Below, one piece after another: positions 1-9,656 of a stretch of DNA of 35,525 nt. The notes under the pieces are model-generated. The model was not told the DNA's origin. It worked only from the letters and a program-made list of their open reading frames with translations, and did not search any database. Source of the stretch: Gryganskiella cystojenkinii (taxonomy: Eukaryota; Mortierellomycota; Mortierellomycetes; Mortierellales; Mortierellaceae); the NCBI GenBank assembly GCA_015852425.1, contig JAAAIG010000034.1:35238-70762 (forward strand). Direction: 5' to 3'. The first letter of the stretch is position 1. Each line of letters starts with the position of its first letter. The position numbers were made by a program, and so were the translations under genes.

Positions 1-145
1 TTTTGTGACTGCCGAATTGACTTTTTTTTGTCGCGGGGTGAAATGGTTCAATTGCGATTGTCGTGGCTGTTCAGAACCAGCTGAAGTGCAGCACATCCCA
101 ATCTCGCGCTTCCCCCACCCTCCCCGGTCTATATATATCTATATT

Positions 146-2888
146 CTACTTGCACTTGTTGTTGACCTTGTCCGCGACAACCTTCTGCGCCGAGACCTCG
201 ACCTCTCTCGAATACTTGCATCGATCCGAGTCGCTGTACTTGAGCTGTGTCTCCTGGTCAGCAGTACTCTTGGTCTGCTTGTTGTCACCGCTTGCCCAAA
301 AGTAGCCGGATCCGTTCTGGGTCTCGTCCAAATTCGAGTTGAAGTTTTTGTAGTGGCGGTCGCCGCTGCCATGCTTGTTGATCGAGTTCGAGAGAGCAAG
401 GCCGACCGAGGCCGTAATGTTGAACGAATTATCCGCAAACTGAACATACGTCACGCGTCCCTGAGACGAGGCCTTGGAATGGTTCACCTCGGTCGTCGTC
501 ACTGGCTTGGGGTGGGGATGATGCTTGTTATCGACAACGTCTTGACCAAGAGTCGCCTGGACTGGGACGGTCTTGGTGCTTACCTCGTGAGTCTCAGTCG
601 CGCGCTGTTTCCATGTGGCTATAAGAAAGAGAGTAATAATAAATAAATAAATGAACGCGGATCGATTAAGTTATTGCTGATCTCGCAAAAAAAGATCATG
701 GCCATAGCGAAGAAAAAAAAAAGTAGCTTACAGATATTGGTAGCATTCAGATACGTCTGAGAATTTTCGAAATCAATGGCACCCTGAACCGTGGTCTCGA
801 CACGGCCCTTGGAGGACTGAACCCAGCCCTTGATGGCGTACTTGCGCGATCCAGTGAAGCCAATGGTGGCATCCAGAGTCTTATTGTTAATCTTCTCATG
901 AATCTTAATCGTCGCCTGTGGCTCAATCTTGTACTCTGTCAGTCCTCCAGTCGTTTGCTTGCTGTCCTTGTCAATCCAGATCTGCAAGTTGGCATCGACA
1001 AGCCAGAAGCTTCCAGCGCCGGCAACCTAGTGGTACGTGCAGCGATATAGAGTTTAGTATCGGTGGAATTGAGTAGAAGAGAGAGCGAGAGAGAGGAGCA
1101 ATCGGACGGTAGGATTGCTGTACTTACAGAAAGCGAGATGTTGTGGGACTTTCCATCAACCAGACCACCAATGAAAGGAGTAATGTCGAGGTAATAGGGA
1201 GGCAGGTTGAAAGCATGAATGGCATTGACAGGTCGCCAGAGGGTAGGGATCTAAAATTTGAGTAATGGCATGTCAATTTTCTTTGTTCGACGCGTCATAA
1301 ATCATAATCAAAAAGAATATATATATAGTATTGAGGGTTAACTTACGATGCCGCCTATGGTTCACCAAGCGAAAAGATAATTCAAAATAGAAAGAAAGAA
1401 AGAAAGAAAGAGCGAGAGAGACAGGGAACGATTTAAGGAACAAAACGTTAGAAAAAACATCGACCTCATAAAGTAAAAACGGGAGCGTTAGGACATGACG
1501 ACATATGAAAATGAAAGGGTTCTCCTTTACCAGTGTAAATAGTAGTGAAAGGATAGTATGCTCCAGTCAATTGACCGTCGACAAAGGCCTGAATCTCACG
1601 ATAGGGTCCTTTTGTGGAAGGAAAATCCAAGAAAAAAAATTAGTGACTTAGTGACATTGAGGAAAGATCAAAGGATCGACTGAATAACGAAAAAAAAAGC
1701 TGCAAAAGACTTCTTACCGCCCCCGCAGAGAGTGATGCTCTGGTTCTTAGCCAAAGTGACATAGTTGTCAGATGGGTTCTGGTGTATAAAATTAGGTGCA
1801 CAATCAAAAAAAAAAAAAAAAAAAAGAAAGACAATATGAGCGAAAGGAAGACAAGAAAACAAAACGTATCAAAGTTAGCGTGAGAGAGAGAGAACAAAGA
1901 AAAGTCAAGATTCTTACCGAGTACCAGAACTCGTCGCAACCATGACCTGATGCATAAACCTCGAGCACAGCCCGATAAGCGTTCGAGGGGATCGTGACCG
2001 GAACGTCGACAGCGGCTGTGGAACTGAGCGTGTACCATCCAGCGATTCCGGGGTGCGTTGTCAAGGGAGAGATCGGGAGGACAACATCCGGGGTCGAGGC
2101 TGACCCAGACGCGGGAGGGTTCTGACGGTTGGAGGTGTAAAACGTCGTCGAGACCGTAATGTTCAAGGTGGCGTTGTAGACCGAGTTGTAAACGTTGTCA
2201 AGCTCCATGACAATGTCCTGGGTGGATTTCAAGAGTGGCAAAACCGATGAGATATCCTTGGTGATGCGCCATTCGATACCTGCCAACGTGGGTTCCGGGG
2301 TCGAAGTGCGAAGGACTTCAGCCTATGAATTGAAAGAAAAAAAATAGCGGTAAGAATCGGCATGAACGGAAGAATAATACACAGAAGTAAGAAGGGAGAA
2401 TAAAAAGGCGACGCAATAAAAAAACCCCCCAACCCAATTCAACTCACCCCTCCAATCCAAATGCCGGCGATACGATCATACTGTCGTCCTCTCGCCTTTC
2501 CAACCACTTCAAGAGTCACCCGGGACCACTGATCAGGGTTGCCACAGTGACTCGAGGCCGCCGCAGGTTGATACTTTCCAACGTAAGGGATTCCGTAGGA
2601 ATTGGCAAAGACGTGTTCAAACTGTTGGACCGTACAGGATTTAACACCGTCCAGAGGCTTGAGCGGCACATCCACTTCAAATGGGTACGTGACATTGCTC
2701 TTGTCGGGCTTGTCGTTATTGTTGTTACCGAAAGGGGTCGAAAATGGGATCACGGGTCGCTTGCCACCCTTGTCTCCAATGGAGGCGCCCAGAGATAGAG
2801 ACAGTGGTGGAGGTGGAGGCGGCGCCGAACGCAGCCCCAAGGCCGAAGTGGCGAAAAGAGAGGCGAAAACGAGCGAAAGTACGCGCAT
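146..2888 (-). CDS. Peptide-N4-(N-acetyl-beta-glucosaminyl)asparagine amidase A (PNGase A family), 8 exons
   Basis: PNGase A enzymes release N-linked glycans from glycoproteins and glycopeptides by cleaving the glycosyl-asparagine amide. Exons on the minus strand are 2888-2448, 2322-1918, 1778-1718, 1608-1531, 1354-1347, 1250-1128, 1026-732 and 618-146, giving 1884 nt and 627 residues with every junction in frame. Residues 1-18 (MRVLSLVFASLFATSALG) look like a signal peptide, so a secreted or vacuolar enzyme is expected. An in-frame ATG at 2921 was rejected because it would bury that signal. Family hallmarks are DEFWYSNP (residues 277-284, spanning intron 2), TGGI followed by PTLWRP (about 328-337), and LPPYYLDITPFIG. 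The TGGI motif needs an 8-nt exon. Several N-glycosylation sequons are present. The family is known in plants and fungi. Function is assigned by motif recall, not by a search; substrate is unknown. Confidence 0.9.
1347..1354 (-). other. 8-nt microexon of the PNGase A gene
   Basis: The minus strand reads ...ATAG, then GCGGCATC, then GTAAGT, so an 8-base exon is flanked by a consensus acceptor and a consensus donor. Joined to the single phase-1 base from the exon ending at 1531 and to the exon starting at 1250, it encodes Gly-Gly-Ile. This completes the conserved TGGI-x-PTLWRP motif. Skipping it would remove 8 nt and shift the frame. Confidence 0.8.
1390..1411 (+). repeat. (GAAA)n microsatellite in a PNGase A intron
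   Basis: About five GAAA units are followed by GA-rich sequence, inside the intron between the 78-nt exon and the 8-nt microexon. On the transcribed strand it reads as TTTC and lies upstream of the microexon acceptor, so it could serve as a polypyrimidine tract. Confidence 0.7.
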
Positions 2889-4506
2889 TTTTTTGTTCCC
2901 TAAAAATAAAGATGGAGGCAAAGGACGAAAAGGGGAGGCGATAAGGAGTGTGGGTGAGAGACAAAGAAAGAAAGAAGAAAGAAAAGAAAATCGTTGGCAA
3001 GGAGGCGACGCTGGAGTAGTCTAAATAATCAAACGGAGGCCTGATGAAAAAGAGCTCTTGGTGGTCTTCAAAACTATGGGGAGAGGAGGCAAGAGAGCTC
3101 TCGTTTCTTGCAGTTCGTTTTCATTGGGGTTTAACAAGAAAAAACATGCCAACCATGTCGAATAGTTCAAAGCTGAACAGTAAAAGACACACACTTGTAT
3201 GAATTGCTCACCGACCGTTGAAGTGGTGCCAAAGTTTGTGTTCGGCACATGCGTTGTTTTTTGAGCTGTTTGTGTGAAAGACAACCGAGTTTGATTGGGC
3301 CTTTCTGTTTGCAAGTTGTAATTGCCTTGAGAGCTTCAGGGATATAGGGCAAGAAGACAGGGGAGCGCTCGTCTTGGAAAGGAACGCCCTCAGTTGAGCG
3401 TTGTATTCGGAAAAAAGGGGAATAAGTTAAAGGACTAAATGAATGTACTTCTCTGTTTAACCTCCTTCCAACTGACACTGGTCCAAAATGCGATGAGACA
3501 GCGTAGACTGTCATCCCTCCACCGTGCGGCCCACAAAACAGTCATCAATCCAACTCTCGACATTCTCCCTTTAGATCCAGAAAGATGAACTCGCGTCTAG
3601 GATCGCTAAGGGTTCTCCAACTTCCGAGCCATCAATTAGTTTGTTAGTCCTCACCTGCGTCTGCGAGCCCTCAATGGCGCCGAGAGCCCGAGTCATGTGC
3701 ATTGTTTCCACGCCGCGCGAACGCTGGCCGAGAACCTTGAAATGGAAACGAAGTTAACGAGCCTAACGTGAGCTGCTCTTTCTCCTTGGACTATGACCGC
3801 ATCAGGAGAATATAAGGCGTCAGGCGAACGCCATCTTTCAGTCATGCTTGACTTTCAGATAAAGTAAAGGAAAATCTCGTGGACCTATTCTTCGAGTGGT
3901 AAACTGCTGACATTCCATAAATCCAGGCAATTCATGAGCTGCATAGTAGAGTAAACTAGTCCTTTTGTTCTTTTCTTTGTGTATTTGATTGATTTAATTG
4001 TTCGTGCTGTTGAATGTGCGAAGCCTCTGACGCTTCCACCTCACGACGGGGTCGAAAACCGACCCCGTTGAGGCAAAACTCTTATAAACTCCATATGTGC
4101 TTTGGCGCAATGGAATCACCTATAAAGCTGGTAAAGGCAGCCAGATTGGTTCTGTATAATTGCGCAAAAAGTAGATATTGAGCAAATTATGCGGCTGAGA
4201 ATTTCTTTTATACCGCTGGGACTTGCAAAGTGACGAGCAGCCCTTGATTCTGGTCTTGAAACTTTGGTTGAAAGCAAAGAAACCCAGCCGGTTGGAGCAA
4301 CTGAGCCGTAATAAATGATTAATCCCAAGTATTCATTTCATTGCAGAAGAGAATAATCGCACGAATTATTTGTGACTGCTCTGGAAAGTGTAAGCCACCA
4401 GTTGAAAGACAAAGAGAAAACAGCAAGCGCTGCAGTTTTTCGAAGAAATGCAGCTTTGCTCCACTCCATTTATTTTACCAAACTCATATATACAAACCTT
4501 GCCAAC
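2889..4506. other. Gene-free interval between PNGase A and RPB6
   Basis: This divergent intergenic region of about 1.6 kb holds short open frames (3021-3514 and 4116-4328 on the minus strand). They have no recognisable domain, no convincing start and no splice-consistent continuation. The one clear structure is a GC-rich inverted repeat at 4023-4074. A promoter for each flanking gene must lie here, but I could not define a core element. Confidence 0.6.
4023..4074. repeat. Strong GC-rich inverted repeat (hairpin)
   Basis: The left arm CCTCACGACGGGGTCG (4039-4054) pairs with the right arm CGACCCCGTTGAGG (4060-4073) around a 5-nt AAAAC loop, with only a 2-nt bulge in the stem. A second left segment, GCCTCTGACG at 4023-4032, can compete for the outer part of the right arm (CGTTGAGGC). 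It is in no recognised gene. It could be a transposon-end remnant, a structured RNA or a cruciform-forming site; the sequence alone does not decide. Confidence 0.7.
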
Positions 4507-5328
4507 ATGGAAGACGAATACGCAAACGACAGCGATAACTACAACGACGACCACTAGTATGTGCCCTCAAATGCTTCAGCTACCATCAACAACTTGCATC
4601 AGAAACAACGGATTGGCCATTGTTGCAAAAGAGTGGTTTCTTTTCCTGCTTCCTTGGACCTATGCATGGTCGCACATGGAATGAAGATCTCTAACAAGAG
4701 CTTTATTGTTTTATGTTATGGATAATAGCGACGAACCCGAGGCCGACAATGATACCGAGATGGATGGTGACGTCGAAGAGGATGATGTATGTTTTTCATT
4801 ATCGCTGCACACTGGAACACTTCCAAAAGCTCTCTTTCTCTCTCTTCCGAAGGAACTTGAATATGCATCTGAGAGTTTGAGCTGTTTTTGATTGACAGCT
4901 GTTTATATGTACATGACTTTTTGCAGGGTTACTACAAGAAGAAGGAGGTCGACTTCAACAAGCCCGCCAACGTTGCCCTCCCCGCCAAGGCCGTCGCCAA
5001 GGAGGATCGCACGACCACGCCCTACATGACCAAGTACGAGCGCGCCAGAATCTTGGGTGCCCGTGCGCTTCAGATCAGGTAGAGCAAAATAGCACAGAGA
5101 TTACCTTGAGAGAAAGGTGTCCTGTTACAGTCTTAACTAACTGATACATGTTTCCTCGTTCTTTTTAGTATGAATGCACCAGTTCTTGTTGAGCTGGACG
5201 GAGAGTCTGATGCGCTCAACATCGCCATGAAGGAGTTGAACAACAAGATGATCCCCTTGATTGTCCGGAGATACCTTCCCGACAACACGTACGAGGACTG
5301 GGAGGTCTCAGAGATGATCTTGCCTTAG
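4507..5328 (+). CDS. RPB6: RNA polymerase I/II/III shared subunit RPB6 (RPABC2)
   Basis: RPB6 (Rpo26, RPABC2) is the omega-like subunit common to all three nuclear RNA polymerases, where it clamps the largest subunit during assembly. Exons are 4507-4556, 4729-4786, 4927-5078 and 5169-5328 (420 nt, 139 residues, all junctions in frame). The first half is acidic ([15 protein letters not shown], then [19 protein letters not shown]), as in other eukaryotic RPB6 proteins. The conserved core is [19 protein letters not shown] followed by [15 protein letters not shown] and the C-terminal [18 protein letters not shown]. The ATG at 4507 sits in a good context (AAC at -3 to -1, G at +4), and no upstream in-frame ATG exists. 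The next gene, TFB1, begins 418 bp downstream on the same strand. Length is close to that of other fungal RPB6 proteins. Identification is very secure. Confidence 0.97.
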
Positions 5329-5489
5329 AAAACAACGAACAAAAAGCGTCATAACCAGAGCTGGAAAGAGGGGACCGAACTCCTCAAAAACAAACACATA
5401 TATACGGCACGCAATAGCTCGAAGGATTGGCGGGAGGAACGGAGGAATAGCAAAAACATACTGGATACTCTTTTTTTTACATCATTGCA

Positions 5490-5495
5490 AATAAA
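5490..5495 (+). terminator. Putative RPB6 poly(A) signal AATAAA
   Basis: This AATAAA hexamer lies about 160 nt after the RPB6 stop codon and before the TFB1 promoter. Fungal poly(A) signals are degenerate, so this is only suggestive. Confidence 0.4.
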
Positions 5496-5606
5496 ACCAT
5501 AGCAAAAAAAAAAGAAAAATAGCTTAGAAAGACCAATGGCCGTTGATTGAATAGTGCAGCGCAATCACGCAGCAGTTCATATCGTTCTGTCTGTCGTGTG
5601 TGACAT

Positions 5607-5612
5607 CACGTG
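5607..5612. promoter_or_regulatory. CACGTG E-box upstream of TFB1
   Basis: A perfect CACGTG palindrome lies 135 bp before the TFB1 ATG and directly upstream of a T/A-rich, TATA-like run. CACGTG is the classic site for bHLH factors such as fungal Cbf1. Its function here is inferred from position only. Confidence 0.4.
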
Positions 5613-5746
5613 CACTTTTATTTTATTTTATATATTTGAAGACCCTCGCCACCATTCCATGCAAACAATTCTCTCCTGTCCGTCTTCACTCTCCCCCTCT
5701 CTTCAATCCTCCATTCCTTAAAACACCACATAAGGAATTCTTTAAA

Positions 5747-8152
5747 ATGAGCTCCATGTGGGATGCCGGAGAGACAATTACCTGTCAAGCCCCAACGCAG
5801 TTTCGTAAACGACCGGGTACATTATTCCTCACCAACAAGCGATTGGCCTGGGTCCCTCAAGGAGGTCTTGCCCCAACAGTCTCTGTCCCTCACAGCGAGA
5901 TCAAGGGCCTGTTTGTGACGGCAGAAGGGGCGGCGAAGGTGATGATGAAGATTGCAGAAATGAAGCCAGACACCAGCCATGGTTTTGTGTTTACCGCTGC
6001 AGCAGCCTTGACTGAACGCGATTCCTTCAAGGAGGGTATCTCGGGTATCTTGGCGGCTCGACAGGCCCTCGCAAACGCCAATAACGGAGCATCGACTTCA
6101 GTATCATCGACGGCAGCAGGATCATCACCTACTGCCACGAGTTCACCCACGATGTCAGATGCGAGTGCTCCAGGCACACCCAGACTCGGTGCCGGTTCTG
6201 GTCCAGGCGGTATGCGGAGAGGACTAAACGGATCCGGTCCATCCCAGGAGATGAAGCTTCGGTTTGCGTTGTTGAAACAGAACAAGGAGCTCGCCATGCT
6301 CCACAAGGATCTCGTGATGGGCAAACATGTCTCCGAGGAAGAGTTCTGGGAGACTCGGAAGCATCTGTTGAGGAATAAGGCCGTGATGGATCAGCAGCAA
6401 AAGGGTCAATCCTCGGCGTGGTTGGATCTGAAACCCGAGACGGGCGAAAGTAACGATGTCAAGTACGTCATGACCCCACAGGTCATTCACTCCGTCTGTC
6501 AACAGTATCCATCCAGTAAGTGTCATTTCTTTTTTATCTCCCTTGTTAATAAAGGGCCTAGCGTGCGAGTTAATACCTTCGGTTTCTGTCGCTTCTTTTT
6601 CTGATTACACATTTCTTTCTATGATCTCGTAGTCAAGCGCGCGTACGATGCTTTTGTTCCTGACAAGCTTTCAGAGGCAGAATTCTGGAAGCGGTACTTC
6701 CAGTCCCGGTTCTTCCACCGGAGTCGATCTGGTCGAGGAGCGAACGAGCCAGACGACGACATTTTTGACAAGGCCCTGGCAGAGGATGAGGAGGAGACAC
6801 GATCGGCACCAAAGCGCATCAAGTTGGATCATATCAATAGGCTCTTGGACTTGAGTACGACTGAGGAGGATCATTTCGAATCTTATACGAGTCCAGACAG
6901 CACAATGGCCGCCGGAAAAACAAAGGAGTCCAAGGAGGCCATGCCACTGATCAGAAGATTCAACCGATATGCTCAACGAGTGTTGAATTCGACAGTTGGA
7001 CCCAAGAAACCCTCCACTGGGTCAGACGCTCTCAATGTAAGTAGACTGTTCTGTTTATACTCGAACCTAGGAAACACAGTTAAGGAAACTCATCTGTGTC
7101 GTTTATTTTACGATGCTAATTATATTAGATGAGTGGTGTTGAGCGAGCTATCGTCATGGAGGACCTCCAGGAGCAAAAGGAGGCATCCAAAATCGTGTTG
7201 GATATTCAGGACACGCGGCGATACTTTGAAAGTCAAGGCGGCGATGCCAAGAGCTCCAAGATCCCAGAAGGCCAGGTATTATTAATGTCTCTATTATAGT
7301 TTGAACATGACATAGAGAATGAATACTGGCGCGTGTATTAATACCATTTTTTGATCTGTTCGTCGAACCGTCTACTACAGGATCCGGCCGATATCCTGAG
7401 TCATTTCTATAACGACTACACCTCGCAAAAAGTCATTTTGAACAGGGTAAGTCTAACGTCTCCCTAGTTAGCCTCTACTGTCAACGGCCCGTATACTGAC
7501 ATAGGTCTCCTTTTTTTATTTAGCCTTTTCATATTCCTGGATCAACGTTCGACACACTCATGAAGAACGTCAAGGTTAACCGCGCCAAGATGTTGCCTCC
7601 ACAGGATGGATGTAGGTTTCCTCGATTTTAATATTGTACCGTTGAACTCGCGATGCGTTCTGGTCCCGGTTGATTGATCTTCCTTTTTCTCTTTTTTGTT
7701 TGTTTATTCCTGTGACATAGCTCAACTCTTACCACCTGCTCTGTACCAGGAGGCCCTCTCCTGTCACGCTGCCGGTAACGAGATCCTTCGACATTTCTGG
7801 GCTTCCACTGGCGCTGACAAGGAACCAAAACATGTCAGGATGATCGACTCTTTGAACAAAATCCGGGATGAGAATATCAAATCATTGATGATCCAAGCGA
7901 GCTCTCTCGGGGCCAACTGCCATGATGCCATGAAGATGGTAAACGCGCCTTTTTATCTTTATACTGGGTGCTGCTCGTCCACGATTGAATTTCGTCCGCC
8001 CTGCTCCATTTTTTCCAATTTGATCGGAATATTGACACGACATTCTTTGCTTGTGATAGATGCTCAAACCTATGCAAGCGGCGATCTCTAAAGCTCTCAA
8101 GCACGCCGAAACCGCCCGACCAAAGCCCCTGGCCCGAAAATTGCCAGCATAA
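5747..8152 (+). CDS. TFB1: TFIIH core subunit p62/Tfb1 (GTF2H1 homologue), 7 exons
   Basis: This is the p62/Tfb1 subunit of TFIIH, used in RNA polymerase II initiation and nucleotide excision repair. Exons are 5747-6515, 6633-7036, 7129-7275, 7381-7446, 7524-7611, 7721-7938 and 8060-8152 (1785 nt, 594 residues, frame kept throughout). Residues 1 to about 105 form the N-terminal PH-like domain (QFRKRPGTLFLTNKRLAWVP, then SVPHSEIKGLFVT). A serine/alanine-rich linker follows. BSD repeats lie near 169-225 (VSEEEFWETRKHLL) and 242-290 (LSEAEFWKRYFQSRFF). The C-terminal part matches the p62 helical region, ending in a basic tail. Size lies between human p62 (about 548) and yeast Tfb1 (about 642). 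It follows RPB6 on the same strand and converges on PTH2. A second ATG nine bases downstream is an equally possible start. Confidence 0.96.
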
Positions 8153-8189
8153 AAGGCTCTGTCCAGTTGCTTTGGTTTGCCTTCACAAA

Positions 8190-8195
8190 AATAAA
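8190..8195 (+). terminator. Putative TFB1 poly(A) signal AATAAA
   Basis: AATAAA lies 38 nt after the TFB1 stop, in the 182-bp gap to the convergent PTH2 stop codon. The 3' UTRs of the two genes probably overlap. Confidence 0.45.
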
Positions 8196-8334
8196 ATTGT
8201 AAAATAGCGTTTTTTCTCTCCATTTGTCTTCCCCTCCTTGTTTTCGACTCGATTCTCAAGGACATTATCAAGTGCGATAATCTAAAAAACTGCTATTTTA
8301 TATTTTGGTGATGGGACCGGTGTCTTTGACTTTC

Positions 8335-9344
8335 TTAGTACAACTTAAGCTTTCCAGTGACACTGTCGACTACACTGACGGGACCTGGTCCGACCGCGAG
8401 AACAGTTCTTGATCCAGCAGCAATCTGTGTCCGTCCTGCATCACGAATGCTGTGGGCAGCCAATCCAATACTCATTGCCTGTGCTTGCAACAACAACCTA
8501 TGATACGAAAAATTGTTCAGAGAGTCAATACGCATCCCCTCTATAATCAGAAAGTCACAAGTCCAAGATTATTCCTCAAGATCTAGTAGTCGAGAAGATA
8601 TCACTTACATGTCCTCCTCGTTATCGACCTTCAAGGTGACCTTGGCCTGACCGCAGTATTCCCAGCGCGTGAGAGTCTAATCGAAGCAAAATAATGTTTC
8701 CAGAGGTAGATGACGTTAGCTGGCACGACCCCTTCTTGAGATAACCTTCAATTCTGCTCAAAGAACCAGTGGCGTTATCCTCAAAGTAAAAGTACCTGGG
8801 GACTCTTCTTTGCCAATTCCTTGTAGTTGGCCAATGTAGCGTGACAGCACTGAGCAGCAGCCTTGCCCTTGCCCATACCCAAGTCCGAGCGAACCACCAG
8901 GACCATCTTGTATTCCTCATGGAGATCGAACTCTGCCAGGTCTTCGTTCTCTTCATCCTCACTCTCCTCGTCGTCCGTGAAAGCGTCTTCGTCCGTGTAT
9001 TCTTCAGAATCGTCTTCGATCTTTTCTTCCTTGTTGCTCTCCTTCTTTGATTTTGAATCGCGATCCCCTTCCTTGTCGGCCTTTTTAGAAGTAGACTTTT
9101 TCTTCTTCTCGGGATTTGACTCTTTTTGTTTCTAATGGGACGTAGCGCGTATAACAAATAAATAAAAAAAGGTTAGTCTTTACACTGTCAAAAATTTCAG
9201 GTACAGTCTTTGCTTCTTCAACAATAGTGAAGGCGATGTTGTTGTCTCCTAACATACAATCGCGGTATGGGCGATAAGGAGTCCGGTAGCGAGACCCACG
9301 GCTCCAGCCGAGAGGACCTGTGCGAGGGTGAATGATTTTTCCAT
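8335..9344 (-). CDS. PTH2: Peptidyl-tRNA hydrolase 2 (Pth2/Bit1 type), membrane-anchored
   Basis: Pth2 hydrolyses the ester bond of peptidyl-tRNA released from stalled ribosomes. Minus-strand exons are 9344-9258, 9131-8796, 8676-8609 and 8497-8335 (654 nt, 217 residues, junctions in frame). Residues 8-28 are a hydrophobic N-terminal segment ([20 protein letters not shown]), as in Pth2 proteins anchored to the mitochondrial outer membrane. A charged linker follows that is lysine-rich first (about 30-65) and then acidic (about 66-100). The catalytic domain opens with [20 protein letters not shown], continues [19 protein letters not shown], and ends with [20 protein letters not shown], the family signature. 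For the last intron, the nearer acceptor at about 8540 would give an early stop; the acceptor at 8498 restores the Pth2 sequence. The gene diverges from BZW. Confidence 0.95.
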
Positions 9345-9656
9345 GTTGATGATGTTTGATAGTGTTCTGAATGGAGGGGAGGGTGTGAAAGAGTCGAGGA
9401 GAGGAGGCGTAACTTGGTGTACAGTCGTGCAGCGAGAGTAAAACAAAAAAAGGAACAGTCCAAAAAAATCAAAGCCACCAACTGTTTGTTGCCCTTCATT
9501 TTTTTATTCAAAGAACGCAGCTCATCCCTTATTCTTCTCCTCCAACCATTGTCGAAAAAAAAGATCTCGCATCCCATTCTCTTTTTCTACATCTCCCCCT
9601 TCCACTCTTTTTGTTTCTCTCTCTCTAGTTCAGCAACTACACCATCCACCTTCTTT
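9345..9656. promoter_or_regulatory. Divergent promoter between PTH2 and BZW
   Basis: These 312 bp separate the two start codons and must hold both promoters and both 5' leaders. The BZW side is strongly pyrimidine-rich (CT runs up to the ATG). I see no clean TATA box or other named motif. An open frame runs through it in phase with BZW, but it contains no ATG. Confidence 0.6.

Larger units (their letters stand above)
5329..5746. other. RPB6-TFB1 intergenic spacer
   Basis: This holds the RPB6 3' UTR and the TFB1 promoter. It contains an AATAAA at 5490-5495, a palindromic CACGTG at 5607-5612, and a T/A-rich stretch with TATATATT just after it. No open frame here resembles a gene. Confidence 0.6.

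Noticed and set aside
5..646. 213-codon open frame on the plus strand
   Set aside because: It is antisense to the last exon of the PNGase A gene, whose splice-consistent protein matches a known family; the plus-strand translation has no family features.
3021..3514. Two overlapping minus-strand frames of 97 and 115 codons
   Set aside because: No domain, mutually exclusive frames, no splice-supported extension and no clear leader; treated as chance open frames.
4116..4328. 70-codon minus-strand frame (contains YYGSVAPTGW)
   Set aside because: Looks protein-like in part but is short and isolated, and I know no family for it; could be a relic, not annotated.
8498..8608. Earlier acceptor for the last PTH2 intron (near 8540)
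   Set aside because: It leads to a stop within a few codons; the acceptor at 8498-8499 restores the conserved Pth2 C-terminus.
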